From Podila epigama (Eukaryota; Mortierellomycota; Mortierellomycetes; Mortierellales; Mortierellaceae): a stretch of DNA of 24,411 nt. The notes below the pieces were generated by a model. It saw only the letters and a list, made by a program, of their open reading frames with translations. It ran no database searches and was not told where the DNA came from. The stretch spans positions 4,990 through 29,400 of the forward strand of contig JAAAVE010000091.1 of the NCBI GenBank assembly GCA_015679605.1, read 5' to 3'. This document shows positions 1-10,779 of the stretch, in pieces. A program made the translations under genes and the position numbers. The first letter of the stretch is position 1. The number at the start of each line of letters is the position of its first letter.

Positions 1-384
1 TTTCATTTAGGCTGCTCGCTGACATTATTATTGTTGCGTTGTTCCTGTCGTTGTTTTTTTGCTTGTTTATTTTGTTTGACGGTCAGTCATCTCTCTTTCT
101 TTTCTCCATTGAACCATCTCTCTCCATCCACCCATTCACTCATCTCTCCTTATTTTTTTCTTTCCATCTCTCCTCGATTCGTGGTGTTCCCTCCACCATC
201 AAAAAGAAGAGAAGCACCACATTTTTATATATTTTTCTAAAAAAACAGAACACCACTTAAAAAAAGACATTCCTACTCCATCCAGTCTCATTCCCAACCC
301 TCAACCTTTTTTTTTCTTCTTCTTCCTATCCCTTGCAAAAAACCCTTTCCTGCACTGTCACTGTCAATTGTCACTGTCACTGTC
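1..384 (+). promoter_or_regulatory. 5' region of the coiled-coil/SH3BGR gene
   Basis: No gene is visible here. The stretch is strongly pyrimidine-rich on the + strand (long C/T runs at 60-200 and 307-330), as is common just upstream of fungal start codons, and it ends in a short TGTCAC repeat at the start codon. No clear TATA box is seen. Promoter and leader function is inferred from position only. Confidence 0.4.
353..384 (+). repeat. TGTCAC hexamer repeat abutting the start codon
   Basis: Units of CACTGT are repeated about five times, interrupted by CAATTG, and end directly at the ATG at 385. This is a short imperfect repeat in the presumed 5' UTR. No function is assigned. Confidence 0.6.
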
Positions 385-3300
385 ATGACTGAGGATACCA
401 CCGCCCCAACTGTCAGCATCAATGCTGTCGGTACTCTTCAGGATGCGAAGCTATCTCCTACTCCAGCTTCTACTCCTGCTCATACTACCAAAACGACAGC
501 CGCCACTCTCGAGGACAGACCTGCCACCTCCTCTACCTTGACCGTCTCCTCCTCAACAGCTGCTCTGCCACCCGCTCCATCAACCACCAACAGCAACAGC
601 AACAGCAACAGCAACGATACCACAAAGATTCCAGACATTGTTCTCTTGCCTGCAGCTGACATTCAAGATACCTCCAACACACCAATTGCTACCAAACCCA
701 AACCCACATCCACCTCTACCACTTCAAAACAAGCAGCTTCTACAAAGACACCTACATCCACCAATACTACCACCACCACTAGCAGACTGGTCAAGAGACC
801 TTTGACGTCAACTACTGCAAAGAGTCCAGCGTCATCCATCTCTTCAGCCTCAAGAATCAAGCCAACTTCCTCCTCGCTTTCAAAGACTCCTCCTGCTACC
901 ACCTCATCCACACCAACAAGAACTCGACCTGTCATTCCTGCCACCTTAAGAGGAGCAACTTCCTCTACCACATCTTCATCTTCCACTTCCACTTCCACTT
1001 CTACCCCAAAACAAAATACCACACCAACAACATCATCAACAACAGCTTCCAGTCGACTCAAACCCGCACCATCGACCACTGTCCGCAAGTCACCTTCGAC
1101 ACCTTCCTTATCTTCTAGTACAGTCAGCAGCAACCGAGCACTGGCCAGTGCTTCCAGAAGAGTCGCCTCAAGCTCTGGTGCAGTACAGACTGAATCAGGT
1201 CAAACGAGCGGTACTTCTTCCCCATCTCTCACACGGTCTCCCAGTAGAGCTTCAATTGCTTCTACAGGCACGGCTGCCACAACCACCACCACAACAGTTT
1301 CTACCGCGCCAGGAACGCGTCGACCCATCACTTCGACCACCACCGCCAGTCGATTGGCAGGAAGAACAACAGGAACATCGTCCACTGGAACTGGAGTAGG
1401 CACGAGAACAGGGGGTACGTTAACAGCAACCGCAGCTGCTGCACGTCGCACACCTACTAGCTCAGCCAACGCTTCGCCCACTGGTACTCTTCGTTCATCA
1501 ACGTTGAGAGCCCCATCTGCTGCTTCTAGTGGTACAACCCCGACGACCCGTGGAATAGGAGGAGCATCATCGACTGCAACAGCAGCCTCCAAGATTACTT
1601 CACGCCCGATCCCTGATGCAACAAAAGTCAAGATGCTGAGCACACAACTGAACGGTCTACAAGAGAAGGTAAATAATATATGACGTTTTTTTTTTTGCAT
1701 ATGCATGCCTTCTTGGCAACAAGGGATGGATCGATGGATGGATGATCACATTACTTTCCTATTCTTGGCTGTCTTTATTCTCTCCTTTTTTCATTTTTCT
1801 CTAATGTTCTATTTTTCTTCTTTGTTTACCTGTCTGTATTGTTTGTCTTCTTACCTAACTCGACCGTTTTTTGATGATTTTGATGGCTATGCACACAAAA
1901 AACACAAAAAACACAAAAAAAAGCATGATCAAACTCTCAAGCTTCTACAAGAACAAGAGGAGCGACTGAAACGAGAGTTGGAGGAGCTTGCAGGCATGCC
2001 TGAACAACAGGAGAGAAAACCTATTCCATCGGATACACAGGATGTGTTGCAAGAGATGGAAGAGTTAAGAATTCAGTTCGAGACAGCCACAGCACAACAT
2101 CAAAAGGATTTAGAGGCCCTTGCCTCTGAGAAGGCTGAAGAATTGAAACAAGTCAAGGAAGCACATGAGGCGTTGGTCAAGACTTTGACGGCTGAACGTG
2201 ATAGCATCGCACTTGAACTCAAGGTAAGAGCAACAATAACAATAACAATATCAATATCAATAACAACCAACAAAAAGTACATATTTTTTGACTCGGTATG
2301 AAAAAAACATCGTTTCTTTTTTTTGACTCGGGATGCTTTAGACCCTTCAAGAGTCGCAAGAGACTGGTGACCAAGAAAAGGAAGACACCATCAAGATGCT
2401 TCGAGAACAACTCGAGACTGCAGAAAAGTCACGTACAGTTCTTTTATCAGAACACGCTCTAGCCATCGAGGCGTTGCGACAGGAAATTGAAGATGCCTGG
2501 AGACTGAAGCTCGAGTCAAAAGTGCAAGCTTTGACAGAAGAACACGCGAGGGCCTTGGAAGCCGCGTCGGAGAAATTGGATGCGACGGATTCATCCAGCC
2601 AAGAACGTCTCCAGGAAATAGAGATGTCATATACCCAAAAGATGCAGACGCTAGAGCAAGAGACGGAAGCGAGGATTACGGAATTGAACCGTGTACATGA
2701 AGCCAGCCTTGAGGAGTTGAAGGCGCAAATGACCAACGATACAGAGTCTCATGAGGAAGCTATTGAGAAGCTCAAGAAGGAACATGTTGAGTCTCAACAG
2801 GAAGCTATCGCAAAGCTGGAAAAGGAGCTCACCAAGTCTCATCAGGAAGCTATTGCGAGATTAGAGAAGGAGCATGCCGAGACTCATCAGGAAGCAATCG
2901 AGAGGTTAAAGAAGGAGCATGCCGAGTCGCTTGAAGCTGCCCAGGCGGATCTCTCTCGTTCACAGAATACGGCGCAAGATCAGATTGAGCTTGTCCGAGA
3001 GGAGGTTCAGCAACTTCAAAAGCTACTTGCTATCAAAGAAGAAGAGACGAAGGAGTTGCATCAAAAGATCCAGGAACTGACGGATAACTTGGAGAATGTA
3101 TCCATTGCAGCCATGTAGGTCAAATCCATCATTCATGCACCAACATTCTTTGTTTTCATTATGACTTGGTTATATGATTCTAGTGACCATTGGATGCTAA
3201 CAGTTTTTTTTTTTGTTAAATGAACTCTTTCCAGGCTAAAGAATAACAACAGGTACAAGGTGAAAAAAGTGGAGATCTATGGATCGAGTGTCAGTGGCAA

Positions 3301-4171
3301 CCTCCAGGTAAAAAACTTGAATGAAGAAGCGCAACATATCTTTTTTTTTTTTTTGTGTGATTCCATTCCATATGGTTTGTTTGTCAGATCTTGTCGCCCC
3401 AATATATAATTTTTGGTTTTTTCAAATTAGATCAAACGGTCACAACAGGCTGTGAGTGATGCGTTAGAGAAGCTCGAGATAGAGGCTGACTTTGTCGATA
3501 TCTCGACGTTGGAAGAGGCCAAGGCGTACATGCGACGCAAGAACAATGGCGAGACACAACTGCCACAGATCTTTGCAGGAGGCGAGTTCCGAGGCACATA
3601 CGATGACTTTGAGTATGCACTCGAAACCCATCAGTTGATGCAGTTCCTTGGCTTTGATCGACTTCGCGCCTTTGCACCGCGTCCAAAGGTGACGACGATG
3701 ACGAGGGATGGTTTGGGAGGAGAGTTTGTTGTGTCGGAGGGACTATTGAAGAACGGCGCGCAGGATGGTGAAGACGCTGAACAAGGTGCAGGCTTTCCTC
3801 ATGTTGTTGTCAATGGACAGAGCTATAAATCAGCCAACAGCAATGGGCATAATAATGCCCATGAGAATGAGAAGAGCGACGGAGTTCAAACAGCCACATC
3901 CACGTATCTATTGTCGCCCAACTCGAGCCGGTTCCAGTCGAACGGAACGATTGCATCGTCCGTGTCAAACTTGTCCTTGTACAGCAAAAAGTCCGGATTT
4001 GTACAGGCGGCGAGCCAGGTTTGGAATGGCGCATTGAAGGATGGGCATGGGCGCACGCTCCACAATCTGGGCTTTAACAAGATCATTGCGGATGATGACG
4101 AGCTGGATGAGCTGTTTGAGCAAGGAGCGGTGACTGAGGCAGATCTGGAAGCGATTCTCCAGTCTGCGTAA
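385..4171 (+). CDS. Ser/Thr-rich coiled-coil protein with C-terminal SH3BGR domain
   Basis: Five exons are proposed: 385-1668, 1924-2223, 2342-3114, 3235-3307 and 3431-4171, all with GT-AG borders and consistent phase, giving about 1056 residues. Residues 1-415 are low-complexity Ser/Thr/Pro/Ala, probably disordered. Residues about 418-785 are a charged coiled coil containing four tandem 15-residue repeats (2750-2929). Residues about 796-886 form a thioredoxin-fold domain of the SH3BGR family: strand VEIYG, the sequence SSVSGN where active glutaredoxins carry CxxC, helix IKRSQQAVSDAL, the cis-proline segment LPQIFAGGEFRGTYDDF and a closing FLGFD. Lack of CxxC is normal for SH3BGR and argues against redox catalysis; these proteins are thought to be scaffolds. 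An acidic Asp/Glu-rich helix ends the protein. The start is the first ATG after the pyrimidine-rich leader. The first acceptor could instead be at 1941, which would remove six residues in frame. The biological role is unknown. Confidence 0.82.
2750..2929 (+). repeat. Four tandem 45-base units encoding a 15-residue coiled-coil repeat
   Basis: Four consecutive units of the form H/Q-x-E-A-I-x-[KR]-L-x-K-E-[HL]-x-x-[ST] occupy 2750-2929 within exon 3. At the DNA level the units share GAAGC(T/A)AT, AAGGAG and CAT blocks, so they probably arose by duplication. Fifteen residues over four turns (3.75 per turn) departs from the heptad period of ordinary coiled coils. Confidence 0.85.
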
Positions 4172-5083
4172 AGGAAGGGAAAGGAGACTTTCCTTTTGAT
4201 GAATGTATGTGATGTATACGTAGTAAATAGGCATAGGCACTTTTTTTGTTGTTTATGATGATTATGCTATTAATGATAATGAAACAGGACAATGGGCCAA
4301 AGGGCAACGCCATTCCTTCTGCTGGACCCATCCATGTACTCCTTTGTCTGCTGGTGCTCCCACCGTTCAAACTTCAAACCATCCCGAATGCAATGAGCCA
4401 ATCATGTGTTGACCGAGGATGCTTGTGACCCAGTTTTTCGTGTTTGAAAGCTGTAGGGCTCCGCGCCCATGATTGAGCCTGTACCCCCATAGTCTGTCTG
4501 TCTGTGTGTGTGTGTGTGTGTTGTGAGTGTACAGTACAAAATAGTGTGTGCGGTGCGGTGCGTGTTCACTTTGACACCAACATCAGAGTACGTACAAATG
4601 GTATCACTTCATGTGCATGTGAATATGTATATGTGTTTGTACAATGTAAAAGTATGAATGAACGAACAAACACGGATACCATACCTTTCAACTTTATCAT
4701 GGACAAGCTTGGCTTGTCATGTTCAGCACCGGCACTCTACTCTTTCTTTTTGGTCCGACCATGACACCATGACCATTATGAGGAGTAAAAGGAGAATAAG
4801 GTGAAAGTTTCAACCATACCTTCTCTCTCCACATGACCAAAGTGTCAATCGGTCTGAAATCATCCTCGGAGTGGAGGTTGAAACGAGTGTTTCTGTGGGG
4901 AAACACTTTTTCTTGACAACAACAAAAACAACGGGCGGAGACAATAATAATAAAAAAGACCGATGGAAATAAAGTTTTCGCCCCAAAACCAATTGAGAAA
5001 TCAGTATTGTAAAATGGTTAAAAAGGTTTTTATTCGTTGAGATGAATGTGTGGGGAGAGAAAGAAAGAGTTGCGTGTGTGTCA

Positions 5084-5165
5084 GGGTCAGGGTCATATCA
5101 AGGTCAAGGTCGGTCAAGGTCAAGGTACAGGTCGAAGTCATGGTCAGGGCAGGGCAGGGCAAGGA
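5084..5165 (+). repeat. Degenerate GGTCA/GGTCAAGGT tandem repeat
   Basis: The sequence AGGGTCAGGGTCA is followed by several copies of AAGGTC/GGTCAAGGT, then three GGGCA units. This is a short G-rich tandem array with no coding potential that I recognise. Confidence 0.6.
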
Positions 5166-6360
5166 AGGCAAGAAGATTTTCTTTTTATTTCATTTTATTT
5201 TATGTCATTTTATGTTCATATTTTGGCTAGGACGGATGAGTGTTGTTGTGGTGTTGGACCTACTGTATTGCTCGTCAAATGCATGAAAACGGTTATTTCT
5301 TTGCATGGCAAATTGTTCCCAGGTCATGAAAAAAGAATAAAGATAAAAAAAAAAAAAAGATGGCGTGGGTTTCATTCAAAAGTATCATATCCTACGAATG
5401 TCGTTTTTTTTGTATCCATATCCATCAAATCCTTCCCCCTCCTTCCTTCTCTTCTCTTCTCTTTTCTCCTTTGGCTCAAATAGATAATGCAACATCTGTT
5501 CGACATGGTGGTAATGGAAACGGGTCGAGATCAGAGTTTGGAGATAAGAAAATAAAGCGTGTTTGTCACCAGCAACAACCATAGGACAATAAGGAAAAAG
5601 GAGGCAAAAAAAAAAACGACCAAAGAAGAAAAGCATTTTGGTTGGGTACTCCTTTGCCTTTGGATTACACAAACAATGCTCGTCTCTCTCTCTTTTTTTT
5701 TTTATCCTGTCAGCATATGCCAACAATCAGAGCCAACAATGCGAAGTGTTCATTCTCTGACCTGGCCACATCCCATCATTTACCTCCAAAAAGTGGGGTG
5801 ATGTAGCATGAAGGAATAATGAGTTTCTATCATTCTAACCATCCAGCATGCTTGGGTCAAGGAAGTGCAACCATTTACAAAGTGTACACATATAAAATGA
5901 GAAGGGAAAAAAAAATCGCTCAATTACACGGAAAATAAAACAAAAATAAAATTGTAACGGATAAAACGGATGAACAAGAATGAACCGAAAATGATCGCCC
6001 ATGGGAATTGTGGGGAATGAAGAATTGAAAACGGGCTTGTAGGGTCACCTGCCTGTTGACCAACTATTCAAAATGCCGAGATGACGGACGGACGGATAGA
6101 TGGGATGGACAAGTGATGAGAGTTGCCGACAAGTTGTCAATTGGGCAGTGTTGGCGCAGGCAAAGGGAGACAGACCGAGGGAGGGAGACAAGAGAGACAG
6201 GACTAAAGGGTATGTGTGCTTTGTGTATGAAAGAAAGTGAATGCGTGAATGTTGTGTATGCAAATGCATGTGTGTGAGTAGAAGGGGTGCAAGGGAAAAA
6301 TCTTGCATACAAAAAGTAGAATTAAAAAAAAAAAAACGCTCTCAGCAGATCAAGGAGGGA

Positions 6361-6701
6361 CAACATTGACTGATAACGAGCCAAGGTTTGTTGTTGTTTG
6401 TTGTCAATAATGTTGTTTGTGTTGTTTGTGTCTTTTTGGGTGTTGTTGTTTGTGTGAGTGGTTAGAAGGAAGGATTGGTTGGTTGGATGGTTGGATGGTT
6501 GGATGGAAGGATGAGGGGATGAGTGACAGTGGATGGTTTGTACCTTCTGTCTCACCACACACAACACACACACATCATACACACGCACTATCTCATCCTC
6601 ATCTTCATCCTCATCCTCATAATCGATTGAACCGAACCTGACTCGTAAAACAGTCTCATCATACGCAGCAGCGACAAGACAGACAAGACAGACAAGACAC
6701 A
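6361..6701. repeat. Cluster of four different short-unit repeats
   Basis: TTGTTGTTTG units, GGTTGGAT units, CATCCT/CATCTT units and three ACAGACAAG units follow one another within 340 bases. A minus-strand frame across the block would encode an Asp-Glu run, but it looks like a by-product of the CATCCT repeat. Confidence 0.6.
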
Positions 6702-7020
6702 TTGTGAGTGGGTAAAGGTAGCTAAAGGACAAAAGACATCTCTATGGCGAATACTCGTTACATCAATTCCATCAGTGGGTTGGTTTGTCAAAAGGCCATT
6801 TGGACGTTACAAAGAGGTGATTTTGTACATGCGAGTGGAGATGGATGATGCACGATACTGTCCTGAACAAAAAAAAAAGGTACAATGGACGGTGGGCAAT
6901 GAACGATGATGAAAGTGTGAAGTGTGTGCGTATGTGGGGTTATTGTACGTCCTTTGATTGATTGAAAAAGGATCTCTTTGGTGGATGAACCTCACCGCAG
7001 ACGACGATTTGTCGAAACCG

Positions 7021-7028
7021 TATAAATA
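7021..7028 (+). promoter_or_regulatory. Candidate TATA box of the acetyl-CoA synthetase gene
   Basis: TATAAATA lies just before a C/T-rich block of about 230 bases and about 490 bases upstream of the start codon. If a 5' UTR intron is removed, the leader length becomes ordinary. The strong, GC3-biased codon use of the gene suggests high expression, which fits a TATA promoter. Evidence is motif plus position. Confidence 0.4.
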
Positions 7029-7289
7029 CTTCTCGGTCTTTTTTCTTTTTTTTGACTCTTTTTTCTTTTCTTTTTTTTTTTCCTTTTCACTTTTTTCCTT
7101 TCCGTTCTTCGTTTTTCTGTTATTGTCCTTTTATCTTCTCATCCTCCACTTCTTCTTCACCTCCACCTCCACCCTCATCCTCCACTTCTTTTTTTTATCC
7201 GCGACCTTCATTTTTTTTATACTCACCTTTACCAAATCCTCCACTCTCTTCACTCTTAACTCAGCCTGCGTCTTGTCTCGCTTCGTTTG

Positions 7290-7455
7290 GTAAATATATT
7301 GTCACATTCAGAAAGTGAGCTCCGAAATGAACATGAACATGAACATGAGCCGAGCCAAAAAAGAGTCTCCATCTCATTGCCATTCACAACTTATGTGTGT
7401 GTGTGTGACTAATATTTCTTTTTTTTTTTATTATCTTGGCTATCTTGTGTTCTAG
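7290..7455 (+). other. Possible 5' UTR intron of the acetyl-CoA synthetase gene
   Basis: A branch-like GACTAAT at about 7407 is followed by a T-rich tract and an acceptor ending TTCTAG at 7455. Upstream donors could be GTAAAT at 7290 or GTGAGC at 7315. The coding start at 7514 lies after the acceptor. Transcript data would decide which donor is used, if any. Confidence 0.4.
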
Positions 7456-7513
7456 ATCCTCTACATCAACACCCCCTCCTACCTTTTGTATATATATTAA
7501 ACCCATCCAAGTC

Positions 7514-10393
7514 ATGTCCGCCGCCCCTGAAGATACCATCTTCCCTGTCCCAGCCAGACTCCTCGACACGGCCCAGTGCCCCGAGCCCTATGTCAAGTCC
7601 TTTGAGGAGTACAAGGAGTTGCACCGCCAGAGTATCGAGAACTCGGAAGAGTTCTTTGGCAAGGTAAATGAAAACAGATACATACAGAAAAAAGACGCGC
7701 GGCATCCCAAAATACCGGATGGGAATTTTTTTTTTTTATCTCTTGAAATGTCAGGCGACCCTGACTTTTCCTTAATTGCTGGGTTTTGCAGTGTTATGGG
7801 TATCTGGGGCAATGCAACCAAAAAGACAAAAAAAAAGTACAATTGTGAGTGAAACGGAGTAAAAGTGGGCGAGCAACTTTTTTTGCTCAAGCAAAAAAAA
7901 ACATTCAGGCCCAGCCTTGTTGCCTGGCAAACATGCAAAGATCCTACAATGGAGCAACTGGGAAAAATAAAAAAGGACTGCAAAGTAGGGGTGTGGGGAG
8001 CAAGCGGAATGTCCAGTCAAAGGAATCAGTCAATGGACGTGAAACGTGATCGGGCGGGTCCTCTCATGTTGAACGTCATTAATGAGCATGGACGTGGATG
8101 GAAAAGGATTGTTTGTCGAACAAACAACACACACAAGGGGGGATAGGATACAAAGAGCCGAAACAAACAGAAATTCAGCCTTCCCCCTTCAGTGTGTTAA
8201 AGGAGAGGGGAAAAAAAGAAGAAAAAAAAAAAAGTGAGCTGAGATCGCAGTTCAAAGAACTTGTTTCCCCCCCCAATGAAAAAAAAGTGGTCTGCTATCA
8301 GGTCAGCCGGTGCCAACCTGGGGTGAGAATGGGGTGAGAATGGGGTGAGGAGAAAAAAAAAGAAAACAAAACCACCGACGGACCGACGGGGATTTGAGCA
8401 GATCGTTCATTATCTCTCATTATTTTTATTATTATCTTTATTATCTTTGAACAAAGATCGTGGGGTTGCGAATTGTGTGTGTGTGCGCAATTGTGTGTGT
8501 GCAATTGTGTGTGGGATGGGAATTTATCCACTCCAAAAGAATCTCATCTCCAGGGGGACTCATGCCCAATGCCATGTTCAAAACTCCAATGCTAACTAAC
8601 CATTCAATATTGTGTCAACCCTTTTGTTAGTTGGCCACTGAGCTCCTTTCTTGGTCCAAGCCCTTCCACACCGTCAAGCACGGCGGACTCGAGCACGGAG
8701 ACACTGCTTGGTTCCTCGATGGACAGCTGAACGCATCCTACAACTGTGTCGATCGTCATGCCTTTGCCAACCCTGACAAGGTACAACACTACACTACAAA
8801 CAACACCAACAACAAAAAATATAAGGAATCAAAGGGTGACTCATTTCGTCATCTACTCTACTCACTCACACACACATATTCTTCTCCTTGTTTTTTTTTT
8901 TTTAGATCGCTATCATCTACGAGGCTGACGAGCCCAACCAGTCCGAGAACATTACCTACAGTGAACTGCTCCGCAAGGTCTCGCAGTTGGCTGGCGCCCT
9001 CCGTGCCCGTGGCATCCGCAAGGGCGACACCGTCGCCATCTACATGCCCATGATCCCCGAGGCCATCGTCTCCATCTTGGCCTGCGCCCGCATCGCCGAT
9101 CAGGGCAAGCGTGGTGGCAAGTCGATCGAGACCAAGAAGATTGTCGACGAGGCTCTCAAGTCGTGCCCCACTGTCGAGACCGTCATTGTCTGCCAGCGCA
9201 CCTTTGCCGAGGTCCCCATGCAGTCAGGCCGTGACTTTTGGTGGGCCGATGAGGTCAGCAAGCGCCTCAACTATATCACCCCTGAACCCATGAACTCGGA
9301 AGACCCCTTGTTCCTCTTGTATACCTCTGGCTCCACTGGCCAGCCCAAGGGTGTCATGCACACCACAGCCGGTTACCTTCTCGGTGCTGCCGCCACCGTC
9401 AAGTATGTCTTTGACTACCACCCCAACGACATCTTTGCCTGCATGGCTGATGTCGGCTGGATCACTGGTCACTCTTACATCGTCTACGGTCCCCTGACCT
9501 TGGGCGCCACCACCGTCCTCTTCGAGTCCATCCCAACCTACCCTACCCCAGCCCGCTACTGGGAGCTCATCGCCAAGCACAAGGTCACCCAGTTCTACAC
9601 CGCCCCTACTGCCATCCGTGCCCTCCGTCGTCTCGGAGATAGCTGGGTCGAGGGCCATGATCTGTCCAGCCTTCGTGTCTTGGGTACCGTGGGTGAACCC
9701 ATCAACCCCGAGGCTTGGCACTGGTACAACGACAAGGTCGGTAAGGGCCGTTGCGCAATCGTCGACACTTACTGGCAGACAGAGACTGGATCACACATCG
9801 TCACACCTTTGCCCGGTGCCATTGCAACCAAGCCCGGTTCGGCCACTGTTCCCTTCTTTGGCATTGACCTCGCCATTCTGGACCCTGTCACTGGCAAGGA
9901 GTTGATTGGAAATGATGTGACTGGAGTCTACTTCACTGGAGATGGCGCAACCCGCGACAAGGACGGCTACATCTGGATTCGCGGTCGTGTGGATGATGTT
10001 ATCAACGTTTCTGGACATCGTCTGTCGACTTCCGAGATTGAGTCTGCACTCATTGTGCACAGCGCTGTTGCCGAGACTGCCGTCATCGGCGCTGCTGACG
10101 ATGTCACTGGCCAGTGCATCCATGCTTTCGTGTGCCTCAAACCTGGCGTCACCAACCACTCGACCGATCTGACCAAGGAGTTGGTGCTCCAAGTCCGCAA
10201 GGTCATTGGTCCATTTGCTGCACCCAAGAAGATCTACTTGGTTGAGGATCTGCCAAAGACCCGTTCCGGCAAGTTGATGCGCCGTATCTTGCGCAAGATT
10301 GTTGCTGGCGAGTCGGATTCGCTCGGTGATATCTCGACCTTGGCTGACCCCAGCGTCGTCGAAGTCTTGATTGCCAAGGTTACCAGTGCTTAA
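7514..10393 (+). CDS. Acetyl-CoA synthetase (AMP-forming), internally deleted
   Basis: Exons are 7514-7663, 8631-8780 and 8906-10393, all phase 0, giving 595 residues. The enzyme normally activates acetate with ATP and CoA, via acetyl-AMP, in cytosol and nucleus. Visible family features: AYNCVDRH-like segment [12 protein letters not shown]-loop [19 protein letters not shown] with the acetate-pocket Trp, [15 protein letters not shown] with the ATP-binding Asp, hinge [15 protein letters not shown], and the catalytic Lys in RSGKLMRR, the acetylation site in relatives. The start fits the family N terminus. From memory of family members at about 650-670 residues, two conserved blocks are absent: about 30 residues between I163 and A164 (around the HSVVF...GFS segment), and about 32 between V441 and Y442 (around the PWPS...DTY segment). 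The frame is intact at both junctions. Function is therefore uncertain: this may be a defective paralogue, a divergent form or a sequence error. The family call itself is secure. Confidence 0.93.
8320..8350 (+). repeat. GGGGTGAGAAT tandem repeat in the intron
   Basis: There are two full copies and one partial copy of GGGGTGAGAAT, each contributing a GGGG run and a GTGAG donor-like core. Confidence 0.75.
8471..8515 (+). repeat. AATTGTGTGTG tandem repeat in the intron
   Basis: Three units start with AATTG followed by TG dinucleotides and are separated by GC. It is a microsatellite-like element. Confidence 0.7.
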
Positions 10394-10779
10394 ACAAAAG
10401 ATCTCTCTGTGCATGATCTTGTAAACCAACAACAACAACACCAAAAAAAAACAGTTATACAAAAGCCTTGTTTTCATTCTTTCTCACAGAGTTGTAAAAA
10501 ACTTTAAACAATACATTATCATTCTTTTTTTCATATCCCAAAGTCTGGCAGTGTAATGATTTATTTTTGTTGACAGGACTTCATTTTTTTTTAATAATTT
10601 GAAAATATGAATATCAAAACTCTTTGTACAAAAGCAGTTGCATGGACATCTGTCAGAATTTTGTGTTTTTTATTCACTCAAAAGTTTGAGTTGATTCATT
10701 ATCATCACAACAAGAAAAGTAAAGACGTTTCCCAAAAAAAAAAAAAAAAAGAGAGAGAGAGAGAGAAAACACATCTCCA
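10394..10779. other. Convergent 3' intergenic region
   Basis: About 390 bases lie between the stops of two genes transcribed towards each other. The stretch is A/T-rich, with CAACAACAA repeats, long T runs, a poly-A run (10734-10750) and a GA repeat (10751-10766). It probably holds both 3' UTRs. No gene is seen. Confidence 0.6.

Larger units (their letters stand above)
4172..7020. other. Gene-poor interval rich in simple repeats
   Basis: About 2.8 kb separates the coiled-coil gene from the acetyl-CoA synthetase promoter. All reading frames are short and composed of low-complexity residues, and none resembles a family I know. Visible content: a TG run (4497-4520), GGTCA-type repeats (5084-5165), a poly-A stretch (5345-5359), GTT/GTTT repeats (6387-6460), GGTTGGAT repeats (6477-6510), CATCCT repeats (6593-6620) and ACAGACAAG repeats (6672-6701). 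An unrecognised small gene or non-coding RNA cannot be excluded. Confidence 0.5.
7664..8630 (+). other. Unusually long first intron of the acetyl-CoA synthetase gene
   Basis: The donor is AAG|GTAAAT, the branch region GCTAACTAAC lies at 8591-8600 and the acceptor is GTTAG at 8630. At 967 bases it is several-fold longer than the other introns in the window (49-412). It contains two short tandem repeats (8320-8350 and 8471-8515) and homopolymer A and T runs. I see no gene, box C/D motif or alternative coding first exon inside. Confidence 0.8.

Noticed and set aside
480-1706. Long minus-strand open frames opposite exon 1 of the coiled-coil gene (480-662, 663-1133, 1200-1706)
   Set aside because: They are Val/Glu-rich mirror images of Ser/Thr/Ala codon repeats on the + strand and have no recognisable domain.
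4690-4910. Minus-strand frame of 69 codons considered as a small gene
   Set aside because: No family resemblance, no splice partner and no codon bias like the neighbouring genes.
6322-6732. Minus-strand frame with an Asp-Glu run and a Cys-Leu-Val repeat
   Set aside because: Both runs come from simple repeats (CATCCT and ACAGACAAG units); no splice pattern or family match supports a gene.
9224-10477. Minus-strand open frames within the acetyl-CoA synthetase exon
   Set aside because: They are shadows caused by GC3-biased codons of the real gene.
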